Assembly: GCA_014879875.1 (NCBI GenBank)
Contig: JACSRF010000403.1
Location: 1 to 33,102 of the forward strand
Length of the DNA stretch: 33,102 nt
Source of the DNA: Anaerolinea sp.
GTDB taxonomy: Bacteria > Chloroflexota > Anaerolineae > Promineifilales > Promineifilaceae
Direction: 5' to 3'
The position numbers and the translations under genes are program-made. Each line of letters starts with the position of its first letter. Position 1 is the stretch's first letter. Positions 26,817 through 33,102 of this stretch are shown one piece after another. The notes under the pieces were generated by a model, which saw nothing but the letters and a program-made list of their open reading frames with translations, did not search any database and was not told where the DNA came from.

Positions 26817-28001
26817 TTAACGCGCCAGATTCTCAAAAATCCCGGCCGCGCCCATGCCGCCGCCAATACACATCGTCACCATGCCATACTTCGTCTCGCG
26901 GCGCATCATCTCGTGCATAATCTGAACGGTCAGTTTGGCTCCCGTACATCCCAGAGGATGCCCTAGCGCAATCGCGCCGCCGTTGACGTTGACGATCTCC
27001 TCGTTCAACCCCAACTCCCGAATTACAGCCACAGCCTGCGCGGCAAAGGCTTCGTTCAACTCAATCAGGCCGATGTCACCTAGGCTGAGGCCAGTACGCT
27101 GCAACACGCGCGGCACGGCCGTTATCGGCCCCATGCCCATGATCTCCGGACGCACGCCGCCCACATTGAACCCTACAAAACGGAGCAGCGGCTGCAAGCC
27201 TAGTTCCTCCGCCTTCTTGCGCTCCATCACCACCACCGCTGCCGCGCCATCGCTAAGCGGGGAGGAGTTACCCGCCGTCACCGATCCTCCTAGCTTAAAC
27301 ACCGGCTTTAACTTCGCCAACGCTGCCAGCGACGTGTCTGGGCGTAGATGTTCATCTTTGTCAAAGAGGATGGTCTGGCGGATTGACCCATCTGGCCCGG
27401 CCATCACTTCCTCAATTTCCAGCGGCACAATCTCATCCACAAATTTGCCTGCCGCCTGCGCCGCGCCTGCTTTTTGGTGGCTGCCTACAGCAAATTCATC
27501 CTGCATCTGGCGGCTGACCGCAAATTCTTGCGCCACCTGTTCGGCCGTCAATCCCATACCCATGTACACTTCTGGCGCGTTGTCTACCAGCCACGGGTTG
27601 GGGCTGATGCGGTAGCCGGTCATCGGTACCAGGCTCATTGTCTCCGCGCCGCCGGCAATGATGACGTCGGCGCCGTTGGCAATGATGCGCTCGGCGGCCA
27701 TGGCGATGGTTTGCAGGCCGCTGGAGCAGAAGCGGTTGACGGTCATGCCGGGCACACTCGCCGGCAGCCCGGCGCGCAGGGCAATGGAACGGCCGAAATT
27801 CAACCCTTGTGAACTCTCTGGCATGGCGCAGCCCATGATCACGTCATCCACCAGCGCCGGGTCTAGCCCTTCCAATTTTTGCAGCAAGGCTTGAATCACC
27901 GCCGCCGCCATCTCGTCTGAACGCCAGTTGCGGGTTGTACCCCGTTTTGATTTCCCTACGGCCGTGCGCAGCCCGGCCACAATTACAGCTTCTCGTGTCA
28001 T
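26817..28001 (-). CDS. fadA: Acetyl-CoA C-acyltransferase (3-ketoacyl-CoA thiolase)
   Basis: A 394-aa thiolase, the last step of beta-oxidation, which releases acetyl-CoA from 3-ketoacyl-CoA. The acyl-accepting cysteine is C92 in NRFCSSGLQT. The C-terminal pair is the histidine in IALGHPLGCTGAKL and the cysteine in MCIGGGMGAAG. I chose the third ATG (28001), which has GGAG 6 nt upstream and gives the family-typical start MTREAVIVAGLRTAVGK; ATGs at 28007 and 28013 are also in frame. It is the last gene of the leftward fatty-acid operon. A biosynthetic acetoacetyl-CoA thiolase is less likely given the neighbours. Confidence 0.94.
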   Translation of the reverse strand: MTREAVIVAGLRTAVGKSKRGTTRNWRSDEMAAAVIQALLQKLEGLDPALVDDVIMGCAMPESSQGLNFGRSIALRAGLPASVPGMTVNRFCSSGLQTIAMAAERIIANGADVIIAGGAETMSLVPMTGYRISPNPWLVDNAPEVYMGMGLTAEQVAQEFAVSRQMQDEFAVGSHQKAGAAQAAGKFVDEIVPLEIEEVMAGPDGSIRQTILFDKDEHLRPDTSLAALAKLKPVFKLGGSVTAGNSSPLSDGAAAVVVMERKKAEELGLQPLLRFVGFNVGGVRPEIMGMGPITAVPRVLQRTGLSLGDIGLIELNEAFAAQAVAVIRELGLNEEIVNVNGGAIALGHPLGCTGAKLTVQIMHEMMRRETKYGMVTMCIGGGMGAAGIFENLAR

Positions 28002-28013
28002 GTTCATCTCCAT

Positions 28014-28076
28014 TTACGATTGACGATTAACGATTTACGATTCAATCGTCAATCTAAAATCGTCAATCGTCAATTC
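28014..28076. repeat. Head-to-head heptamer array between fadN-like gene and fadA
   Basis: Four units of TNACGAT are followed by about five units of the complementary type TCAATCG, in 7-nt register, filling the whole gap between the two genes. The halves can pair. Confidence 0.85.
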
Positions 28077-30457
28077 CGTAACGGTTTGCCGGTTTGCAGC
28101 ATGTGCATCATGCGGTCGCGGGTCTTCTGTTCGCCGAGCAGCGAGAGGAATGCTTCCCGCTCCAGGTCGAGGATGATCCAGGGGTCTACCCAGGCGGGTG
28201 CGCTCAGGTCGCCGCCGGTGAGAATCCCGGCCAGCTTGTTGGCGATCAGTTGGTCATGTTCGCTGGCATAGCCACCCCACACCAGAGATTGCACGCCGAG
28301 TTTCAACGCCGCCAATGCGTCACGGCCGGCCGCATAAAGTTTATCTACTTGCGGCGGACGCGCGCCGGCGGCGACCAGTTGCAGCGCCCGCTGTTTGGCC
28401 TTGGCCAGGCGATGGTCGGCGTTCATGACGACGGTGTCGCTGTCGCGCACGTAGCCCAGGTCACGGTTTTCCCAGACGGACGTGCCCACTTTCGCCAGGG
28501 CTATTTGCTCGAAGGTTTCCTGCAAAATGGGCAGTATGTCGGCGTTGGCGTTGCGCATGACGGGGTTGATTTTGCGGCGCATCGTTTCCTTGCAGCCACC
28601 GCCGGCCGGAATGAGACCGACGCCAAATTCGACCAGCCCCATGTAGGTTTCGTGAGCGGCTACCGCTTCCCACCCGGCCATCGCCATTTCGACGCCGCCG
28701 CCGAGAGCCATGCCTTGGACGGCCGTGACCACCGGCTTCGGCGCGTGCTGCAACGCAAACGTCAGCGCTTGCAACCCTTTGATCATCTGGTCAAGTTGCT
28801 CCCACATCCCAGAGGCGGCGGCGACGCCAACGGCAAACAGGTTAGCGCCGACGCAGAAGTTCTCCGCGCCATTGCCGATGACCAGGGCGTCAAATTCCTT
28901 GTCCAGTTTGGCCAATGCCTGATGCCCCAGGGCGATGATCTGGTCGTCAATGGCGTTCATCTTGGCGTGGAATTCGTAGAGCAGCACGCCATCGCCCATG
29001 TCGAGCAGGCTGGCGCTGTCGTTGCGCGCCACTTCCTTGCCGGCCGCGTGCAGGTCGGGGATGACGACGATGTTTTTGTCTACGGCCGTTGCCTGATACG
29101 TTTTCGTCTCCCAATCGTAGCAGCTTCCATTTTGGTAGAAGCTGGTGTGCCCGGCGGCGAGCATTTCCTTCACCCAGTCGGCCACTTGCAAGCCGGCTGC
29201 TTCCATTTGGGCGGCCGTTTCCGCCACGCCGAGCATATCCCACATCTCAAACGGGCCGGCTTCATGGCTGAAGCCCCAGCGCATGGCGTCGTCTACGTCG
29301 CTCAATTTGTAAGCGATCTCCGGGGCGACGTGCGCGGCGTAGGCAAAGCCGTAGGTGAGCAGGTCGCGCGCATAGGTGACGGCTTTGTCTTCCGGCTGCG
29401 CCAGCAGTTGGCGCAGGCGTGGGCCAAGTTCTTCCACTTTGCGCACCGCGCCCACTGAGGGGATGCGCACCTTCTCCGGCGCTTCATATTCCAGCGTCGC
29501 CGGGTTCAGCGTCCAGAAGTCGCGCTGGCCGTTGATCATTACTTTTTTGTAGAAGCCCTGGTCGGTTTTGTTGCCGAGCCATTTGTTTTCCAGCATTTGC
29601 CGCATGACGGCCGTGATTTTCTCTGCCTTGAGAATATCGCGGTATGGGTCGTGGGCGACAGCTTCGTATAAATTGCGGTTGACGTGTCCCATCACATCCA
29701 GCCCCACCAGGTCCATGAGGCGGAAGGTGGCGGTTTTGGGACGGCCGATCAGCGGCCCGGTGATGGCGTCAATTTCGGCGATGCTGTAGCCGTTTTCCAG
29801 GGCGTATTCGATGCCGTAGGAGGCGGCGACGGCGAAGAAGCGGTTGCCGATGAAGTTGGGCGTGTCTTTGCAGACGACGACGCCTTTGCCGAGTACGTCA
29901 CGGCCAAAGGCGACGATGAAGTCGAGGACCTCTGGCGCGGTGTCGGGGGTGGGGATCACTTCCAGCAGTTTCAGGTAGCGGGGTGGGTTGAAGAAGTGTG
30001 TGCCCAGGAAGTGCGCTTTGAATTCGGGGGAACGGCCGTTGGCAATCTCGTTGATCGGAATGCCGGATGTGTTGCTGCTGATGATGCTGCCCGGTTTGCG
30101 CACCGCTTCCAGCCGCTCCATCAGCGCCTGCTTCAAATCCAGCCGTTCGATGATGACTTCGATAATCCAATCCACGTCGGCGATTTTGTCGAAGTCGTCT
30201 TCGGTATTGCCGACGGTGATCAAATCGGCGCGGTCGGCGCGTCCCAGGTTGGCCGGTTTCGCCTTGACCATGCGGTCATAGAGGCTGTTCACCAGCCGAT
30301 TACGCGCTTGCGGGTTGTTTTGTTCCGCTGCGCTTAAGTTGGGGGTGGGGATGTCTAGCAGCACAACAGGAATGCCGATGTTTGCCAGGTGCGCGGCAAT
30401 GCCGCCCCCCATCGTTCCCGCGCCGATAATGGCGACTTTGTTGATACGATATGCCAT
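28070..30457 (-). CDS. fadN: Fused 3-hydroxyacyl-CoA dehydrogenase / enoyl-CoA hydratase
   Basis: A 795-aa beta-oxidation enzyme with the dehydrogenase first and the hydratase last, the order of Bacillus FadN and the reverse of Escherichia FadB. The NAD site is VAIIGAGTMGGGIAAHLANIG at residue 8 (GxGxxG), followed by the HCDH C-terminal domains to about residue 400. The crotonase-like part lies at about 490-690, with the oxyanion segment ENFCVGANL, then GMALGGGVEMAMAG and VEFGVGLIPAGGG. A helical C-terminal part follows. AAAGGAGA precedes the ATG. The gene lies between acyl-CoA dehydrogenase and thiolase genes, which completes the cycle. Confidence 0.93.
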   Translation of the reverse strand: MAYRINKVAIIGAGTMGGGIAAHLANIGIPVVLLDIPTPNLSAAEQNNPQARNRLVNSLYDRMVKAKPANLGRADRADLITVGNTEDDFDKIADVDWIIEVIIERLDLKQALMERLEAVRKPGSIISSNTSGIPINEIANGRSPEFKAHFLGTHFFNPPRYLKLLEVIPTPDTAPEVLDFIVAFGRDVLGKGVVVCKDTPNFIGNRFFAVAASYGIEYALENGYSIAEIDAITGPLIGRPKTATFRLMDLVGLDVMGHVNRNLYEAVAHDPYRDILKAEKITAVMRQMLENKWLGNKTDQGFYKKVMINGQRDFWTLNPATLEYEAPEKVRIPSVGAVRKVEELGPRLRQLLAQPEDKAVTYARDLLTYGFAYAAHVAPEIAYKLSDVDDAMRWGFSHEAGPFEMWDMLGVAETAAQMEAAGLQVADWVKEMLAAGHTSFYQNGSCYDWETKTYQATAVDKNIVVIPDLHAAGKEVARNDSASLLDMGDGVLLYEFHAKMNAIDDQIIALGHQALAKLDKEFDALVIGNGAENFCVGANLFAVGVAAASGMWEQLDQMIKGLQALTFALQHAPKPVVTAVQGMALGGGVEMAMAGWEAVAAHETYMGLVEFGVGLIPAGGGCKETMRRKINPVMRNANADILPILQETFEQIALAKVGTSVWENRDLGYVRDSDTVVMNADHRLAKAKQRALQLVAAGARPPQVDKLYAAGRDALAALKLGVQSLVWGGYASEHDQLIANKLAGILTGGDLSAPAWVDPWIILDLEREAFLSLLGEQKTRDRMMHMLQTGKPLRN

Positions 30458-30478
30458 GAATATCTCCTTTGTTGGTCT

Positions 30479-30511
30479 AGATTTGACAAATTTCCAAAAT
30501 TTGTCAAATCT
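30479..30511. repeat. Intergenic hairpin (AGATTTGACAAATTT family)
   Basis: Fifteen-bp perfect arms flank the loop CCA in the 64-bp gap between the acyl-CoA dehydrogenase and the fused hydratase/dehydrogenase genes. There is no U tract; it may affect transcript stability between the operon genes. Confidence 0.8.
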
Positions 30512-30521
30512 GGTAGGCGGT

Positions 30522-31796
30522 TTACTTCAATTCCCTGCGGCTGTAGCCGAGGATGCTGCGGGCGACGATGAGCTGGTTGATTTGCTTGGTGCCTTCGTAG
30601 ATGTCGTTGATTTTAGCGTCGCGCATCCATTTTTCGACGAGCAGGTCGCGCGAGTAGCCGAGCGGGCCGAGCATTTCGACGGCGCGTTGGGTGATCCAGG
30701 TGACGGCTTCGCCGGCGCGATATTTGCACATGCTGGCTTCCAGGCGGTTGCTTTCGCCGTGGGCCATTTGGGCAGTGGCGCGCAGGGTGAGCAGCCAGGC
30801 TGATTTGTAGCGGGCTTCCATTTCCATGATGTCGCGCTCAACGGCCGTTAACGCATGTTTCGGCTTGGTGTAATCAACCACAACCCCTTCTTTTTTCAGC
30901 GTGGCAATGGTGAATTCCAACGCGGCGCGGGCGATGCCGACGGCGCTGGCGGCGACGGCCGGCCGCGAGGAGTCGAACGTTTTCATCGCCCCCTGGAACC
31001 CTTTGCTGGACGCCTTTTGCGTCACGTCGGCGCTGCCGAGCAGGTTGTCAAACGGTATGCGCACGTTGTCGAAGTGCAGCGATACCGTATCGCTGGCGCG
31101 AATGCCCAGCTTGTGTTCCTGCTTGGCGATGCTGACGCCGGGGGTGTGCCCTTCGACGACGAAGGATTTGATACCGGCGCGCCCCGCCTTCGGGTCTACC
31201 GTCGCCCACACCACGCAGATGCCGTCAGACTCTTCCAACGCCAGTTTGCCGCTGGTGATGAAGATTTTTTCGCCGTTGAGGATCCATTCGTGGGTGGTTT
31301 CGTCGAGAACGGCCGTTGTGCGCATCGAGGAGTTATCCGACCCCGCGCCCGGTTCGGTGATCGCCATCGCCCCCCATTTCGGTTGGCCTTCGGTGAAGCG
31401 CTTCAGGAAACGTACCTGCTGTTCTGGCGTGCCGGCCGATTGCACGGCCGCGCCGCCTAGCATCGGGTGCGGCAGGCAGAGGTACTGCCCGGCGTCGCCC
31501 CAACTGAGCTGCTCAATCATGAAAATCAGCGCCAGAGCGGAGTAATCGGGGCCGCTGCGTTCCTTTTTCGGCGCGCTGCTGCCATTGCCGTTGCCGCTCA
31601 ATGATTTTTCGACGCTTTTTAACCCGCGCTTCATCATTTCTTGGGTGAAGGGCCAGGTCATGTCTACGAAAACTTTGGGGCGTTCATGTTCTGCTTCGTC
31701 TAGCTGGCGTGAAAACGGCCGCATCGCCTGTTCCGCCACCATTTTGATCAATTGCTGCTGGTTGTTAATGAAATCAGGAATTGTAAAGTCTATCAT
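30522..31796 (-). CDS. Acyl-CoA dehydrogenase (first of two)
   Basis: A 424-aa flavin acyl-CoA dehydrogenase, which oxidises acyl-CoA to enoyl-CoA and passes electrons to ETF. Family signatures are MAITEPGAGSDNSSMRT (FAD contact) near residue 145 and the C-terminal MLGPLGYSRDLLVEKWMRDAKI (split here: GPLGYSRD and WMRDAKINDIYEGT), where the IYEGT motif is typical. I chose ATG 31796 with GGAG 6 nt upstream; an ATG at 31808 is in frame. Second gene of the leftward operon. A low-complexity GNGNGSSAPKK segment near residue 75 is unusual. Confidence 0.93.
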   Translation of the reverse strand: MIDFTIPDFINNQQQLIKMVAEQAMRPFSRQLDEAEHERPKVFVDMTWPFTQEMMKRGLKSVEKSLSGNGNGSSAPKKERSGPDYSALALIFMIEQLSWGDAGQYLCLPHPMLGGAAVQSAGTPEQQVRFLKRFTEGQPKWGAMAITEPGAGSDNSSMRTTAVLDETTHEWILNGEKIFITSGKLALEESDGICVVWATVDPKAGRAGIKSFVVEGHTPGVSIAKQEHKLGIRASDTVSLHFDNVRIPFDNLLGSADVTQKASSKGFQGAMKTFDSSRPAVAASAVGIARAALEFTIATLKKEGVVVDYTKPKHALTAVERDIMEMEARYKSAWLLTLRATAQMAHGESNRLEASMCKYRAGEAVTWITQRAVEMLGPLGYSRDLLVEKWMRDAKINDIYEGTKQINQLIVARSILGYSRRELK

Positions 31797-31806
31797 GACC
31801 CTCTCC

Positions 31807-31869
31807 ATTTACGATTTACGATTTGCGATTTACGATTCCACTCGTCACTCGTCACTCGTCACTCGTCAC
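31807..31869. repeat. Head-to-head heptamer array between the acyl-CoA dehydrogenase genes
   Basis: Four units of ATTTACG (one with ATTTGCG) are followed by four exact units of TCGTCAC in the same 7-nt register. Here the two halves are only partly complementary. It fills the gap between the two genes. Confidence 0.85.
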
Positions 31870-32961
31870 TCAAATCATAGACAAGCCATCAAAGGCGGCG
31901 AAGCCGCGCGCGTTGCGCAGCCATAGTTCGACCGGGTATTCACGGATGTAGCCATAGCCACCCAAAACTTGCACGGCGCGGTCGGCGACGTCTACCACCA
32001 GTTGGTCTACGTAATTTTTCATCACCGTGATTTCGCGGGTGGCCTCTTGGCCTTTGTCCAGCAGCCAGGCCGCTTCCCACACCAGCAGGCGGGCGGAGTC
32101 TATATCGGTGGCCATGTCGGCGAGCATGAAGGCGATGGATTGGCGATGGCCGATGGGTTCGTCAAACTGCACGCGCTGCTTGGCGTATTCGCGGGCGTAT
32201 TCGTAGCCGGCGCGGGCGACGCCAACGGCCGCCGCGCCCAAGGCCACGCGGCTGTGGTTGAGAATGTGCTGGAAGTTGCAGCCATCCGGGCCACCCAACT
32301 TGTTCGCCGCCAGGACGCGCACATCGTTAAGGGTGACTTTGTAGGTGGGCAAGGCTCTGATGCCCATCAATTTGTCGCGGCTGCTGATGGTCAGCCCGGC
32401 GCTGTTGGCGGGGACGAGAAAGCCCTGGGTACGGCCGTTTTCGTTGGCATAGACCAGGATCATCTCGGCGTTGGCGGCCAGGGGCACGTACACCTTGCTG
32501 CCGTTGAGGAGGTAGCCGTCGCCGTCGGGAACGGCCGTTGTCGCCAGCTTGTGCGGGTCAAATTGAATTTTTGGCTCGGTGAGGGCGGCCGTCATGCGCG
32601 GCGCGCGTTCGTCACAAAAGCCGGGCAGGTATGTTTCCTTTTGTTCCTCTGTGCCCGTCAGCATGAGGGGAATGGCGACCAGATTCGGCAGCATGATGTT
32701 CAGGCTGATGGCCAGATCGCCCCAGGCAAACTCTTCCGCGGCCAGCACGCCGGTTACGGCCGAATATTCGCCAAACCCACCATACGCTTCGGGAATGGCA
32801 GTGGGCAGAAGGCCAATTTCCCACCCTGCCTGTACGACATCTGCCGGGATGACGCCATCTTCTTCCGCGTCACGGTACAGCTTGCGCACCTTTTCCGACG
32901 CAAAGCGGGAGATGGCGCTCACCAGCATTTGCTGTTCTTCATCTAAACGAAAATCTAACAT
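31870..32961 (-). CDS. Acyl-CoA dehydrogenase (second of two)
   Basis: A 363-aa acyl-CoA dehydrogenase, paralogous to the next gene. The start MLDFRLDEEQQML is family-typical and has AAGGAG 6 nt upstream; the frame is open further upstream but without support. Visible parts are the FAD-contact segment AALTEPKIQFDPH, which is altered from the usual TEPxAGSD, the RVALGAAAVGVARAGYEYA helix and the C-terminal QVLGGYGYIREYPVELWLRN (GGYGYIREYP). The altered FAD/substrate segment suggests a distinct substrate. First gene of the operon in this window. Confidence 0.92.
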   Translation of the reverse strand: MLDFRLDEEQQMLVSAISRFASEKVRKLYRDAEEDGVIPADVVQAGWEIGLLPTAIPEAYGGFGEYSAVTGVLAAEEFAWGDLAISLNIMLPNLVAIPLMLTGTEEQKETYLPGFCDERAPRMTAALTEPKIQFDPHKLATTAVPDGDGYLLNGSKVYVPLAANAEMILVYANENGRTQGFLVPANSAGLTISSRDKLMGIRALPTYKVTLNDVRVLAANKLGGPDGCNFQHILNHSRVALGAAAVGVARAGYEYAREYAKQRVQFDEPIGHRQSIAFMLADMATDIDSARLLVWEAAWLLDKGQEATREITVMKNYVDQLVVDVADRAVQVLGGYGYIREYPVELWLRNARGFAAFDGLSMI

Positions 32962-33043
32962 GGTTGACTCCTTATCGTTCTCTGTATAAGTCCGTGGGCA
33001 TGGTTCAAAAAGCAGAAGCCCTTTACAAATTAATCCGCGATTT

Positions 33044-33078
33044 GTCATTCTGAGCGGAGTCTTCGGAGCGAAGAATCC
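33044..33078. repeat. Dispersed palindromic repeat at the right edge
   Basis: GTCATTCTGAGCGGAG followed by CTTCG-GAG-CGAAG and AATCC. The outer ATTCT pairs with AGAAT. Words of this kind (CATTCTGAGC...CGAAGAATC) recur in many bacterial genomes as intergenic elements. The rest of 32962-33102 shows no gene. Confidence 0.5.
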
Positions 33079-33102
33079 CTACGGTTTAGTCAGGTGAACG
33101 GG

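Noticed and set aside
28094-29458. Plus-strand open frame of 454 codons opposite the fused hydratase/dehydrogenase gene
   Set aside because: It is the complement of a clear conserved gene, has no domain of its own, and is rich in H, G, A, V and R as expected of a GC-rich antisense frame.
31807-31869. CRISPR-like repeat array
   Set aside because: Units are 7 nt with no spacers, and the array changes to a different 7-mer half way.

Overview
The window looks like a chromosomal segment of a filamentous-type Chloroflexota bacterium (Anaerolineae or a neighbouring class). This is inferred from the gene set, from secreted PD40-propeller proteins with short hydrophobic C-terminal tails, and from a strongly over-represented palindrome (CGGCCGT, about 70 copies by eye). 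No marker gene fixes the taxonomy. Most of the window is ordinary metabolism; the accessory content lies in the two giant secreted proteins, the intergenic repeats, and a block of unusual genes around 18.8-23.5 kb.

Layout. 1-1.3 kb: a leftward operon of an ArsR regulator, a PIG-L/LmbE deacetylase and the start of a third gene, with a perfect palindromic operator over the arsR start. 1.36-8.78 kb: two tandem leftward paralogues (1146 and 1306 aa) of secreted beta-propeller proteins. 8.8-11 kb: repeats and an ABC exporter half-transporter bracketed by two copies of one hairpin. 11-15 kb: a HAD hydrolase, dnaK with a clear terminator, and an EamA permease. 15.2-18.7 kb: Mn-type superoxide dismutase, a ferredoxin, class II fumarase, and (leftward) exonuclease III.

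18.86-22.94 kb is a rightward cluster: two overlapping genes that each join an HTH-like N-terminus to an Sm/Hfq-like C-terminus, two conserved-looking proteins I cannot name (526 and 148 aa), a MoaD/ThiS-like ubiquitin-fold protein with residues beyond its Gly-Gly, and a small nucleoside-deoxyribosyltransferase-like protein. Directly after it, at 22985-23476, is a tRNA-Arg(UCU) gene split by a 419-nt group I intron after U34. I could build P1, P2, P3, P4, P6, P7, P8, P10 and the terminal G from the sequence. This intron and the HTH-Sm pair are the most notable finds.

23.6-26.8 kb: an NAD-dependent epimerase/reductase, bifunctional NAD(P)H-hydrate repair enzyme, and a 5'(3')-nucleotidase. 26.8-33 kb: a leftward fatty-acid beta-oxidation operon (two acyl-CoA dehydrogenases, a FadN-type fused hydratase/dehydrogenase, thiolase) that resembles the fadNAE logic of Bacillus. 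Its gene junctions, and the dnaK leader, carry head-to-head arrays of 7-nt repeats; other junctions carry hairpin repeats of several families.
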